From Hyphomicrobiales bacterium (lineage in GTDB: Bacteria > Pseudomonadota > Alphaproteobacteria > Rhizobiales > Rhizobiaceae), in the NCBI GenBank assembly GCA_900473795.1, contig UCMT01000008.1:62001-126000 (forward strand): a DNA stretch of 64,000 nucleotides. The letters are read 5' to 3'. Each line of letters begins with the position of its first letter. The stretch's first letter is position 1. A program made the translations under genes and the position numbers. The notes under the pieces were generated by a model, which saw only the letters and a program-made list of their open reading frames with translations, searched no databases and had not been told where the DNA came from. Below are positions 19,001 to 27,157 of this stretch, in pieces.

Positions 19001-19107
19001 GCACTGCCGGTCTCGATCTCGCCCTTGAAGCCCTTCTCGACGATCCGTTCGAAGAAGCCGGCAGAAGGTAGGACGGTATGCTGATCGAGCTTGAGGCGAG
19101 GGATCAT
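16039..19107 (-). CDS. FAD/Fe-S D-2-hydroxyacid dehydrogenase (YdiJ/D-2-hydroxyglutarate dehydrogenase type)
   Basis: 1022 residues, the same size as Escherichia coli YdiJ (about 1018). An N-terminal FAD_binding_4 domain (AVRGGGTGTNGQ near 85, NRATIGGMINTDACG near 150) is followed by the FAD-oxidase C domain, then a 4Fe-4S cluster with Cys in DNCLSCKACSGQCPVK near residue 667, and a C-terminal CCG-type domain (LLHCTERT, ATGCCGMAGTFGHE). It should oxidise a D-2-hydroxy acid to the 2-oxo acid, passing electrons to the quinone pool or a flavoprotein. It is divergent from the SDR pair and followed by gntR, so it likely serves the hyu pathway. Confidence 0.85.
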   Translation of the reverse strand: MIPRLKLDQHTVLPSAGFFERIVEKGFKGEIETGSASRTVFSTDNSIYQVQPAGILFPRDADDLRTVATTLSEPEFVSTTIAVRGGGTGTNGQSLSSGVVVDCSRHMNRILSIDPERRIVRVEAGVVKDQLNRALKPYGLFFAPELSTSNRATIGGMINTDACGQGSCLYGKTSNHVLGLRVLLTDGMDWWSRPVDPEQLDQLKDRQDRVGEIYRVLDRIERDQRPLIDEVFPKLNRYMTGYDLAHLRTVDGNFNVNSVLCGSEGTLAMVAEAELNVLPLPACAALINIRYDDFNTALEDARNLVALKVASVETVDEKVLRLAKGDIIWGEIAPFFPDDVSGATNGINIVEVLADNTEELGRKVAEVTSRLDASPLSGRNGFTIASDHKDVEAIWTMRKRAVGLLGNVEGATRPVAFVEDTAVPPENLAAYIRDFRQLLDKEGLDYGMFGHVDAGVLHVRPALDLTRPDHVALVKRISDNVVALTRKYGGVLWGEHGKGIRSEYVPEYFGDLYPSLQEIKRAFDPHNQMNPGKIATASAGELLKVDQVPLRGDFDRGIHSDIRSAFDNAAYCNGNGACFDFDESSAMCPSYKGTRDRRYSPKGRASLMREWLRQLALLETNPLDEAIHMRTSRQNAGLFVRAWNSFNPANRQDFSHDVRRAMDNCLSCKACSGQCPVKVSVPAFRAKFLELYHGRYLRPLKDPIVARIESTLPLMARLKPAYNLFVGSPVGRGLMKLFGLTALPTMPSISLRHELERRGVKVATPERLLRLTPRDRANIIVFVTDAFTTHFNPQLVLDAIDLAQALGFVAFISAPYQNGKALHVHGYLAAFEKTAAATSHYLQELVEAGATLVGTDPSMTLTYRSEYAKLPTASKHVDVLLPQEWLHQNLDRITQRQASSRPQRFKLLLHCTERTNAPESQAQWTAIFQKLGIRLTLPATGCCGMAGTFGHEVRNRDLSETIYGLSWRDTIADTSQGDVVMATGYSCRSQVKLIAEAEIPHPIGVIKSLILDKTDSVSENVA

Positions 19108-19137
19108 GCGAGGGCTTTCAAAAAGAGACTTGTGCTT

Positions 19138-19165
19138 TTGAAATTTGGCATATAAGTGATATCAT
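19138..19165 (+). promoter_or_regulatory. Predicted promoter and operator of the SDR operon
   Basis: TTGAAA at 19138-19143 and TATCAT at 19160-19165 are 16 bases apart. ATAAGTGATAT at 19152-19162 sits 14 bases after the start of the -35 and 8 before the -10, exactly as at hyuA. The surrounding TTGG...CCAA (19145-19170) and TGATATCA make it partly palindromic. Placed between divergent genes, it could control both directions. Confidence 0.55.
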
Positions 19166-19203
19166 ACCAATACAAGCGTGCAACACAAATCAAGAGGTGG
19201 AAC

Positions 19204-19953
19204 GTGAAAAGCCAAAGTGTCGTCATCGTCGGGGGCGCATCAGGCCTGGGGCTCACAACGGCAAAGCTCATGATTTCGCACGGTGCCGAAAAGATCGGGC
19301 TCATCGATCGCAACGAGCAGTTGCTCTCCGGAGCTGCGGAAACGCTCCGATCCCTCGGAGCGGAGGTTGCGACAGCGGTGGCCGATATATCGCGGGCCGA
19401 AACCGCTCATCGCGGCTTTGACGAGGTTGCCGGAAAGCTGGGTCGCGTCCACGCGCTGGTCAACAGCGCCGCCATCTATCCCCGCAAGTCCATTCTCGAG
19501 ATCACCGACGACGAGTGGGACCTCGAGAATGCGATCAACATCAAGGGCACCTACCACATGATGGTCGCCGCCGTGCGACACATGCGCCAGTTCGTCAGCC
19601 CACCAGAGGTGACCGGCCGCATCGTCAATGTCACGTCAGTCGACGCCTTCAAGGCTCACCCGCAAAATGCGCATTACGCTGCAACCAAGGCTGCGGTGGT
19701 CAGCCTGACGAAATCGTTTGCGCAAGAATGCGCGAAGGACCAGATTCTCGTCAATTCGGTCGCGCCGGCGGGGTTTGCGACAGATCGGGCGAAGGAGCTT
19801 GGATTCCTTCCGGAACTGGCCAAGGCAAGCGCGCTCGGCCGCGCGGCGGAGCCGGTAGAGATGGCGGAGTGGATCGTCATGATGGCAAGCAGCCGCAATA
19901 CGTATGCAACCGGCGAGAACGTGGTGATCAGCGGAGGCTACATCTATGTCTGA
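19204..19953 (+). CDS. Short-chain dehydrogenase/reductase (SDR)
   Basis: 249 residues from the GTG at 19204, which follows AGAGGTGG; the in-frame ATG at 19156 lies inside the promoter. The classical SDR set is present: VGGASGLG for the cofactor, VNSAA in place of the usual NNAG, Ser in VNVTSVDAF and the YAATK active site. The C-terminus ends with the usual [10 protein letters not shown]. It should oxidise or reduce an alcohol/ketone with NAD(P). It overlaps the next SDR by eight bases and shares its promoter architecture with hyuA. Confidence 0.8.
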   Translation: MKSQSVVIVGGASGLGLTTAKLMISHGAEKIGLIDRNEQLLSGAAETLRSLGAEVATAVADISRAETAHRGFDEVAGKLGRVHALVNSAAIYPRKSILEITDDEWDLENAINIKGTYHMMVAAVRHMRQFVSPPEVTGRIVNVTSVDAFKAHPQNAHYAATKAAVVSLTKSFAQECAKDQILVNSVAPAGFATDRAKELGFLPELAKASALGRAAEPVEMAEWIVMMASSRNTYATGENVVISGGYIYV

Positions 19954-20695
19954 GCCGTTGCCCTATCGTGTCGCAGTTGTCACGGGCGCAACCAGCGGCA
20001 TCGGGCGCGCAACCGTCACGAAGCTTAGCGAGTTGGGCCTCACCGTCTATGCCGTCGGCAGAAACGAGGGGGTACTTCAGGAACTCGCCCGTGATTGCGG
20101 TGCAAAGCCTGTCCAGGCTGACGTGCGGGATACTGCTGCAATTGCGCGGCAGCTTGACGGCGTGGAAGTCGACATTCTGATCAACAACGCAGGTATCCTT
20201 TCAACCCGGGCGACGTTCAGCGAGATCGAGCCCGCCGAGATCGATGCGATGATCGATATCAATCTCAAAGCACCGATGCACCTGACCCGCGTATTCCTGC
20301 CCGGAATGGTGGCGCGCAAACGGGGCCATCTCATCTATATCGGCTCCAGCGGCGGACAGGCACCGTATCCATCGATGAGCGCCTACGGCGCGTCAAAGGC
20401 AGGTTTGAGCCTCTTCTGCGACAATTTGCGGTGCGATCTGCTCGGGACCTCGGTTCGGGTCACCGAAGTCGTGCCCGGGCGGGTACAGACGGACCTTTAC
20501 CGAACCGCCATGGCTGGCAATCAAGCCCGGGAACTGCTGTACGACGGCTATCGTCCCATACAGCCGGTAAACATCGCTTCGATCATCGCGCATGCCATAG
20601 AGCTACCGGTGTTCGTCGACGTCTCGCGGATTGAAGTTTTCCCGACCGATCAGGCGACTGGCGGCGGGACGATGGTCAAGTTCGAGGAACAGTAG
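19946..20695 (+). CDS. Short-chain dehydrogenase/reductase (SDR)
   Basis: 249 residues. [11 protein letters not shown] (12-22), INNAG (75-79), a catalytic Ser in IGSSGG and YGASK are all intact; the sequence resembles the YdfG/serine-3-dehydrogenase branch more than its neighbour, so the two are not recent duplicates. Members of that branch act on 3-hydroxy acids with NADP. It overlaps the first SDR by eight bases, so the two are translated together, probably on successive steps of the same pathway. Confidence 0.8.
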   Translation: MSEPLPYRVAVVTGATSGIGRATVTKLSELGLTVYAVGRNEGVLQELARDCGAKPVQADVRDTAAIARQLDGVEVDILINNAGILSTRATFSEIEPAEIDAMIDINLKAPMHLTRVFLPGMVARKRGHLIYIGSSGGQAPYPSMSAYGASKAGLSLFCDNLRCDLLGTSVRVTEVVPGRVQTDLYRTAMAGNQARELLYDGYRPIQPVNIASIIAHAIELPVFVDVSRIEVFPTDQATGGGTMVKFEEQ

Positions 20696-20833
20696 GCAAG
20701 CACCTGTCGAAACGCCGTCTCGCTAGCCGCGCTGGGTTAGAAATGGCGACCCGCCCACTGCGGATGAACGCTTCTACGGAACCTTGCGGGCTGGTCAGAC
20801 GTTTGGGAGTCACCGTTCAATAGGAGAAAGAAC

Positions 20834-21439
20834 ATGCGGTGGATTTCAAACCCCTTGCTCGTCGGTGCCTTGCTGCTCTCAGGCGCAGGGCTCGCGCAAG
20901 CCGCCATGATGGCGACGACGGCGACTGACCTTACGGTCTATTCCGGCCCCGGTACGGAATATCCGTCCGTTGGTATCGCGACGCGCGGCAGTTCGGCAGC
21001 GCTTGACGGCTGTCTCGACGGCGAGAATTGGTGCCGCATCGATGTCAACGGCATGCGTGGGTGGGTTTTCGCCCAGGAACTGACTGTGGACTACAATGGC
21101 GCGCCGGTCATCGTTCAGGAACGCCGCGTCGATCTGGGTGTCCCGGTCGTCAGCTACGAGCAGACGGGCAGCATTGCCGGACCTGCCGATCCTGCGCCGG
21201 GCGATGAAATGATCGGCGAGGTTGGCACCATCGTGCCGCCGCCCGAAGTGATTACCTACATCGATCGCACGCCGATGGATCCGGTTACCTATGACGGGGA
21301 AATCGTCGTCGGCGCCACCTTGCCGAGCGACGTGATGATCTCTGCGGTTCCCAACTACCAATACAGCTATGTCCGGATCAATGACCGGCCGATACTGGTC
21401 GATCCGCAGAGCCGCCGGATCGTCTATGTCTATGAATAG
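20834..21439 (+). CDS. Secreted SH3-domain protein with DUF1236
   Basis: 201 residues after AGGAGAAAG. Residues 1-23 are a signal peptide (cut near AQAAM). Residues 25-85 form a bacterial SH3 domain (DLTVYSGPGTEYP, WCRIDVNGMRGWVFAQEL). The C-terminal 60 residues, YVRINDRPILVDPQSRRIVYVY, are the DUF1236 pattern, common in rhizobia. A periplasmic, possibly peptidoglycan-related role is inferred from the SH3 fold only. Confidence 0.8.
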   Translation: MRWISNPLLVGALLLSGAGLAQAAMMATTATDLTVYSGPGTEYPSVGIATRGSSAALDGCLDGENWCRIDVNGMRGWVFAQELTVDYNGAPVIVQERRVDLGVPVVSYEQTGSIAGPADPAPGDEMIGEVGTIVPPPEVITYIDRTPMDPVTYDGEIVVGATLPSDVMISAVPNYQYSYVRINDRPILVDPQSRRIVYVYE

Positions 21440-21536
21440 GCGCTGATTTTACAAAGTCTGGCCCGCGCCCGGGAGGCGCGGTCCCGGCAGGGGCATAGAA
21501 GCCCCGGTCGGCGAGGGTTCGTCTGGAGGAACGGAC

Positions 21537-21701
21537 ATGACCTCTCGCGCACTCATGATCGCCGTGATCGGCTTTATCGTCGGCTCGATTCTCAGCGTGC
21601 TCGTCGTGCAACATTTTGCGCCGGACGAAAGCACCAAAAACACGACGCCCCCGGATCCCCTTGTCGTCGCGCCGGAAGATGCCGCGGAGCAGACCCGGTA
21701 G
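21537..21701 (+). CDS. Small single-pass membrane protein (54 residues)
   Basis: A short frame with CTGGAGGA at good spacing. Residues 5-25 (RALMIAVIGFIVGSILSVLVV) form one membrane helix, followed by a polar, proline- and acid-rich tail of 29 residues. No family is recognised. The good ribosome site and the sharply two-part composition argue that it is real. A GC-rich hairpin (GGGGC/GCCCC around 21490-21505) precedes it and may belong to its leader or to the end of the SH3 gene's transcript. Confidence 0.5.
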   Translation: MTSRALMIAVIGFIVGSILSVLVVQHFAPDESTKNTTPPDPLVVAPEDAAEQTR

Positions 21702-21717
21702 CGGAACTGCTCTCCAA

Positions 21718-21948
21718 TCAAGCTCCGATAGCGATGTCCCGCCGCAAGGCGTTTTCACAGGCCGTCGTCAAAGCCGCAAGGTCCCGTTCGCCGCTCTGGT
21801 AGAGCCGGACCATGATATTGGCGCAAATCTCCATGTCGGTGTCCGAGCGTGCTCTTTGATGGGCTTCACAAAACTGATCGAAAACGAGCCGTAGCGTGTC
21901 GATATCCTCGGCACAGAGAACGTCCATATGCGTACTGGTGTTCGCCAT
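21718..21948 (-). CDS. Small conserved-type helical protein
   Basis: 76 residues from an ATG with AAGGAGGAAG upstream. No signal peptide or membrane segment; the sequence is rich in Ala, Asp, Glu and Arg and should be helical (DIDTLRLVFDQFCEAHQRA, IMVRLYQSGERDLAALTT). It resembles small uncharacterised rhizobial proteins. Two cysteines are present but no metal motif. Convergent with the 54-residue gene, 16 bases apart. Confidence 0.6.
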   Translation of the reverse strand: MANTSTHMDVLCAEDIDTLRLVFDQFCEAHQRARSDTDMEICANIMVRLYQSGERDLAALTTACENALRRDIAIGA

Positions 21949-22115
21949 GGCGCTTCCTCCTTAGGTGGGGCGGTGCATGCCCCGACTGCGTGATGGTGGC
22001 TGCAGTTTAGCGCGATTTTAAGACGACGCCATTCACTAAGACATGTTCCTGACCTCGGCGAACGTTTTCCCGTCAGCCAGGGTACGCGGTTCGTACAGCA
22101 GGAAAGTATAGCGGC

Positions 22116-24164
22116 CTATTGCTTGACGAGCGTCGGTCCCACCTCTCGCTCCCCGATCGTTCGCACAGCTTCCAACAGAGCCGGAACGACCAGTGCGGCG
22201 CCGGCATCCGACAGGTGATCATCGTCGAAGTAGAAAACCCTGTCGGCGTCGACGCTGTTGATGCAGCGTTCCCGGACGAAGGTGCCGCAGAGGAAATCGG
22301 CTGGTTTCACGCGAAAGAGATTGGGATGGGAAATGCCGTCGAAGGCGGCGATGACTGCGTGGTTTCGCTGCAGATAGCGTTCAAAGCTGGTGCTGAGCTC
22401 CAGGCCGGTGCGGCCGGTCATCGCGCTCTTGGCCACAAGTTCCGGCACGTTCCAGCCGGCCTCCGGTATCGGATAGACGAGCACCACATTGCGGCCCGCA
22501 TCGAGATAGTTCTGGATATCGTCCACGTATTGTTTCAATACGCGGGCCTTGCGCGCCGGATCGTTCTGGCTCGCCTGCTCGCCCAACCGGTCGAAGAGGT
22601 CGACATAGGTCGGTTTCAGGAGCTCGACGCCGCCCTCGCCATTGTCGAAGGGTGTGCCGTCGACATAAAGGCTCCAGCGGCTTGCCATCACGATGGTCGT
22701 CGTATCGCTGTTGCGAATATAGTCCTCTATGCCAGTGAAAAAGGAATTGCAGCGCAACCGGTATTTGGGGCTGGAAACGTAGAATCCGGAAAAGCCGACA
22801 CACGCCGAATGGGTCATCACATAGAGATCGAGGTTGTTGGCGTCGAAGGCGCGCAGCGCCTCGCCGGCGAGCGCTGCAGCATGAGAATCGCCGATCAGGA
22901 TTGTCCTGCTGGCGGCCGAATGTTTGGTCAGGCAGTCTCGAACCGGATGGGGCAGGGACGCTTCGCCCTTGTCGAACAGGCATGTGTCCATGATCGGGTC
23001 GTGGCGTTCCTGGGCAAGGGCAATCTGCGCCTCCCGCGGCAAGCGGAATTGCAAGCCGCCATTGGAAAGGCCGTAAAACCCTAGTCCGATGAACAGGCAG
23101 GCTGTGACGGCGGCGGCGCCCAGAATATGGACCGGTTTCGGCAAAAGCATTGCCTTGGCGCCCTTGCGGAACGGTGTCTCGACGAAACGCCAGGAAAGAT
23201 AGGCAAGGGGAAAGGAGCCAAGTGCAAGCAGGCCCATCATCAGCGCCGAAGGCTCGGTCAAGCTGCGGATGCGCGCGAAGGCGAACACCGGCTGATGCCA
23301 GAGATAGAGGCTGTAGCTGATCAGGCCGATGCCGACCATGGGGCGCGTCGAGAGCAGGCGTGCCGTTATGGTTTCCTCCGATCCGAACAGGATGACCAAG
23401 GCGGCGCCGAGAACGGGGACGAGCGCATAAAGGGACGGAAAGGGGGTCGCCTGATCGTAGGCGAAGACCGAGAAGACGATGATCGCCAGCCCCGTCAGGG
23501 AGAGAATGTTGCTTTTGTGTTGCCGCCCGCCAGTCAGCGCGAACGCGCAGAGCGATCCGGCCAGCAGTTCCCAGGCGCGTGTGTGCGGCAGGTAAAAATT
23601 TGCCGTCGCAAAATTCTGTGAGCCGTATTGGGCAAGCAGCAGGCTGGCGACGGCGATCATTGCAATGGCACCGATCAGCGCCCGGCGGCCGAAGCGCCAG
23701 ACCAGTATCACGAACAATGGGAACAGCATGTAGTACTGCTCTTCCACCGCCAGGCTCCAGGTGTGCAGCAGCGGCTGCTCCTCCGAAGCCGCGGCGAAGT
23801 AGCCGCCGCTCTCGCCCCAGAAAAAGAAGTTGGAAGCGAACAGGCAGACGGAGATGACGCTTGTGGCGAAGCTCGTCATCTGGTCCGGCAGCATCCAGGC
23901 CCAGGCAAACGGCAGGCAGCACAACAGGACGAAGAAGAGCACGGGAAGGATGCGGCGCGCCCGACGCTCGTAGAATTTCAACAGTGAGAAACTGTCTCTT
24001 TCCCGTTCCGCGATGATAATCGAGGTAATCAGATAACCGCTGATGACAAAGAAGATATCGACGCCGACAAAGCCGCCGCTGAACTGCTGGAAGCCGGCGT
24101 GGAACAACACCACCGGAATGACCGCTACCGATCTCAGCCCGTCGATTTCGCGTCTATAGTTCAT
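22116..24164 (-). CDS. AT3-SGNH membrane acyltransferase (OafA/YrhL family)
   Basis: 682 residues. The N-terminal 370 residues are an acyltransferase-3 domain with ten or more helices; YRREIDGLRSVAVIPVVLFHAG (start), FFVISGYLI and the R-R pair of YERRARRILP are its standard marks, and HTWSLAVEEQYY is also kept. The C-terminal part is an extracytoplasmic SGNH-like domain with IGDSHAAAL and, near the end, DDDHLSDAGA supplying Asp-His. Such proteins O-acetylate or O-succinylate surface polysaccharides, Nod-type lipids or peptidoglycan; the acceptor cannot be told here. It is a single gene. Confidence 0.85.
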   Translation of the reverse strand: MNYRREIDGLRSVAVIPVVLFHAGFQQFSGGFVGVDIFFVISGYLITSIIIAERERDSFSLLKFYERRARRILPVLFFVLLCCLPFAWAWMLPDQMTSFATSVISVCLFASNFFFWGESGGYFAAASEEQPLLHTWSLAVEEQYYMLFPLFVILVWRFGRRALIGAIAMIAVASLLLAQYGSQNFATANFYLPHTRAWELLAGSLCAFALTGGRQHKSNILSLTGLAIIVFSVFAYDQATPFPSLYALVPVLGAALVILFGSEETITARLLSTRPMVGIGLISYSLYLWHQPVFAFARIRSLTEPSALMMGLLALGSFPLAYLSWRFVETPFRKGAKAMLLPKPVHILGAAAVTACLFIGLGFYGLSNGGLQFRLPREAQIALAQERHDPIMDTCLFDKGEASLPHPVRDCLTKHSAASRTILIGDSHAAALAGEALRAFDANNLDLYVMTHSACVGFSGFYVSSPKYRLRCNSFFTGIEDYIRNSDTTTIVMASRWSLYVDGTPFDNGEGGVELLKPTYVDLFDRLGEQASQNDPARKARVLKQYVDDIQNYLDAGRNVVLVYPIPEAGWNVPELVAKSAMTGRTGLELSTSFERYLQRNHAVIAAFDGISHPNLFRVKPADFLCGTFVRERCINSVDADRVFYFDDDHLSDAGAALVVPALLEAVRTIGEREVGPTLVKQ

Positions 24165-24310
24165 CCCGCCCCGCAGAAATCAACACGGTTGTGATAGCCG
24201 GCAGGATGCGACGGCCCGACACCACGGATCAAGCTATTCTTGTGAGGGCACGCGTCAAAGTAACAGTATATTTGTCGTGGAAGAGGAAATGCGGTGATTT
24301 GCGGCAATCG

Positions 24311-24344
24311 TGACAGGGGCACCGGGGGATTCCCCGGTGTGTCA
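24311..24344 (-). terminator. Hairpin downstream of cysA
   Basis: CACCGGGG (24320-24327) pairs with CCCCGGTG (24332-24339), extended by TGACA/TGTCA at 24311-24315 and 24340-24344. It lies 18 bases beyond the cysA stop. No T-run follows on the minus strand, so this is a likely but weak terminator or a 3' end stabiliser. Confidence 0.5.
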
Positions 24345-24361
24345 CAGCTTATCGGCTTTCG

Positions 24362-25399
24362 TCAGTCGCGAAACAGCTTCCAGCGGGTCGGCCTGAAGGC
24401 GAGGCGAGACCGGTCGGAGGTTGCCTTTTCCGGGGGCAGCTCGATTTCCACCGTTGTATTGGCGCCGCCGACGTCGAGCTCGACGTGGCGCGTTCCGGCA
24501 ACGCGCCGGGTCTGGACGACGATGCCAGCGATGCAGCCGCCGCAGCCATCGAGCAGTTCAACGTCGTGCGGGCGGAAATAGAGTTGCGCGGGGCCGTCCG
24601 CTTCTCCGGGTGCGCTGACGCCGATCGAGCGGTCGTCGAGCCAGAGCTGGCCGTTCTCGACACGAACCGGAAGAATGTTCGACTGGCCAATGAAGCCGAA
24701 GACGAAGGGCGAGTTGGGCGTGTCGTAGATCTCGTCCGGCGTTCCGATCTGCTCGATCTGGCCCTTGCTCATGACGACGACGCGGTCGGCGAGTTCCAGC
24801 GCCTCGTCCTGGTCGTGCGTCACGAAGACGGTGGTGTGGCCGGTGCGATCATGGATTTCGCGCAGCCAGCGGCGCAGTTCCTTGCGCACCTGCGCGTCGA
24901 GCGCGCCGAATGGCTCATCGAGAAGCAGGACATTCGGCTCCACCGCCATGGCGCGGGCGAGCGCCACGCGCTGGCGCTGACCGCCGGAAAGCTGCGCCGG
25001 GTAGCGCTTTTCCAGACCGCTCAGCTGCACGAGATCGAGCAGTTCCAGCGCGCGCTTGCGGATATCTGCCTTCGAAGGACGGCGGCTTGCCGGGCGGATC
25101 GTCAGGCCGAAGGAAACGTTGTCGAGCACGGTCATGTGGCGAAACAGGGCATAGTGCTGGAACACGAAGCCGATATTGCGCTCCTGCACCGTCTTGCGCG
25201 ATGCGTCCTCGTTGCCGAAATAGACGGTCCCTTCCGTTGGGCTCTCAAGGCCTGCGATCAGTCGCAGCAACGTCGTCTTGCCGGACCCGGAGGGGCCGAG
25301 CAACGCGATCAGTTCGCCCGAGCGGATATCGAGCGACACGTCGTTGAGTGCAGGAAAGCGGCTGAATTCCTTGCGTATGTTTTGAACGCGAACTTCCAT
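24362..25399 (-). CDS. cysA: Sulfate/thiosulfate ABC transporter, ATP-binding subunit
   Basis: 345 residues. ABC ATPase order: Walker A GPSGSGKTT (35-43), Q-loop, signature LSGGQRQRVALARA, Walker B VLLLDEPFGALD and the H-loop THDQDEALELADR. After residue 240 comes a TOBE-like C-terminal region (VRVENGQL, YFRPHDVELL). It powers sulfate import with CysT and CysW at the inner membrane. It is the last gene of sbp-cysT-cysW-cysA, 14 bases after cysW. Confidence 0.93.
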   Translation of the reverse strand: MEVRVQNIRKEFSRFPALNDVSLDIRSGELIALLGPSGSGKTTLLRLIAGLESPTEGTVYFGNEDASRKTVQERNIGFVFQHYALFRHMTVLDNVSFGLTIRPASRRPSKADIRKRALELLDLVQLSGLEKRYPAQLSGGQRQRVALARAMAVEPNVLLLDEPFGALDAQVRKELRRWLREIHDRTGHTTVFVTHDQDEALELADRVVVMSKGQIEQIGTPDEIYDTPNSPFVFGFIGQSNILPVRVENGQLWLDDRSIGVSAPGEADGPAQLYFRPHDVELLDGCGGCIAGIVVQTRRVAGTRHVELDVGGANTTVEIELPPEKATSDRSRLAFRPTRWKLFRD

Positions 25400-25413
25400 G
25401 TAGACTTGACCTT

Positions 25414-26304
25414 TCAGTGCCGGCGGCTGGCAGCGATCTGGGCACTGTATTTCATTTCGAGCAGCGACTTCAGAACGAGGGTGACGAGGGCTAGCAGGGC
25501 GAGGAGCGTTGCGACCGCAAAGGCGGCAACGAAATTATATTCATTGTAGAGGATTTCCACCTGAAGCGGCATGGTGTTCGTCAGGCCACGGATGTGGCCG
25601 GAAACGACGGAGACCGCACCAAACTCGCCCATGGCACGGGCGTTGCACAGCAGGACGCCGTAGAGCAGGCCCCATTTGATGTTGGGCAGCGTGACATGCC
25701 AGAAGGTCTGCCAGCCACTTGCGCCCAAGGACAAAGCCGCTTCCTCGTCGCTCGTCCCCTGTTCCTGCATCAGCGGGATCAGTTCGCGGGCGACGAAGGG
25801 GAAGGTGACGAAGACGGTCGCGAGCACAATGCCCGGCACGGCAAACAGGATCTGGACGCCATGGCTTTGCAGCCAGGGAGCGAGCAGGCTGTGCGAACCG
25901 AACAACAGAACGAACACGAGACCCGATATAACAGGCGAGACCGAGAAGGGCAGGTCGATCAGCGTGGTGAGAAACGCCTTGCCCTTGAACTCGAACTTGG
26001 CGATCGCCCAGGCTGCGGCGATGCCGAAAACCAGATTGAGCGGCACGGCGATGCCGGCGACGAGCAGTGTCAGCTTGATCGCCGCAAAGGTCTCCGGATC
26101 CGACAGAACGGTGAGGAACTCGCCGGGACCGTTGCGCATGGCTTCGGTGAATACCGCCGCCAGCGGCAGAACGAGGAAGAGGCCGACGAAGGTCAGCGCC
26201 GCAGCGATCAGTCCGTAGCGTGCCAGCCGATGCTCTGATGTAGCGACCCGCACCAGTTCGGTGTTGCCGGTGCCGGTCGGTGAAGCTGTGCCATCATGCG
26301 CCAT
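25414..26304 (-). CDS. cysW: Sulfate ABC transporter permease CysW
   Basis: 296 residues with six membrane helices. The EAA loop that docks on the ATPase is seen as [26 protein letters not shown] near 205-230, and [16 protein letters not shown] is characteristic of CysW. It forms the channel with CysT. It overlaps cysT by 11 bases. The N-terminal 30 residues are polar and cytoplasmic, a little longer than in enterobacteria. Confidence 0.92.
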   Translation of the reverse strand: MAHDGTASPTGTGNTELVRVATSEHRLARYGLIAAALTFVGLFLVLPLAAVFTEAMRNGPGEFLTVLSDPETFAAIKLTLLVAGIAVPLNLVFGIAAAWAIAKFEFKGKAFLTTLIDLPFSVSPVISGLVFVLLFGSHSLLAPWLQSHGVQILFAVPGIVLATVFVTFPFVARELIPLMQEQGTSDEEAALSLGASGWQTFWHVTLPNIKWGLLYGVLLCNARAMGEFGAVSVVSGHIRGLTNTMPLQVEILYNEYNFVAAFAVATLLALLALVTLVLKSLLEMKYSAQIAASRRH

Positions 26305-27151
26305 AGCCGTACCTCCGTCTGCTCCAGGCCTGAATCATGTTGATGATCAACAGCATTGCGAACGAAATGACAAGCATGACGGCCGCAATGGCGGTCGCCG
26401 CCGGATAGTTGAACTCCTCCAGGCGAATCACGATCAGCAAGGGCGCGATTTCCGATACGTAGGGAAGATTGCCGGCAATGAAGATGACGGAGCCGTATTC
26501 CCCGACGCCCCGGGCGAAGGCGAGCGCAAAACCGGTGAGAACCGCGGGGGCGAGCCCCGGCAGCAACACGCGTCTGATGGTCTGGAAGCGGTTTGCACCG
26601 AGCGTCGCTGCGGCTTCCTCCACCTCCTTGTCTATTTCTTCCATGATCGGCTGCACGGTCCTGACGACGAAGGGCAGGCCGACGAAGACGAGCGCGAAAA
26701 CGATGCCGAGCGGCGTGAAGGCGATTTTGATCCCGAGCGGCGTCAAAAGACTGCCGATCCAGCCGTTCGGCGCATAGAGCGTCGTCAGCGCGATGCCGGC
26801 AACGGCGGTCGGCAGCGCGAACGGCAGGTCGACCATGGCGTCGATGATGCGTTTACCCGGAAAGCGGTAGCGCACCAGGACCCAGGCGAGGACGACGCCG
26901 AAGAACACATTGATCAGCGCGGCGAGAAAGGCCGTGCCGAAACTGATGCGAAGAGCGTTGACTGTGCGTTGGTCGGTGGCCAATTCCCAGAAGGTTGCCC
27001 AGCCCAAGGCGCTGGAGCGCCAGACCAGGCCGGAAAGAGGAATGAGAATGATGAGAGTGAGCCATGACAAAGTAACGCCGAGCGCCAATCCGAATCCCGG
27101 AATGACGCTCGGCTGTCTGATTTGCCACAGCGAAGCTGTGCGTGCGGTCAT
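26294..27151 (-). CDS. cysT: Sulfate ABC transporter permease CysT (CysU)
   Basis: 285 residues, six helices. The EAA loop is [26 protein letters not shown] and the following [19 protein letters not shown] is diagnostic for CysT. It begins six bases after the sbp stop and pairs with Cys[22 protein letters not shown] lies in the pore-lining part. Confidence 0.92.
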   Translation of the reverse strand: MTARTASLWQIRQPSVIPGFGLALGVTLSWLTLIILIPLSGLVWRSSALGWATFWELATDQRTVNALRISFGTAFLAALINVFFGVVLAWVLVRYRFPGKRIIDAMVDLPFALPTAVAGIALTTLYAPNGWIGSLLTPLGIKIAFTPLGIVFALVFVGLPFVVRTVQPIMEEIDKEVEEAAATLGANRFQTIRRVLLPGLAPAVLTGFALAFARGVGEYGSVIFIAGNLPYVSEIAPLLIVIRLEEFNYPAATAIAAVMLVISFAMLLIINMIQAWSRRRYGYGA

Positions 27152-27157
27152 AAAGTC

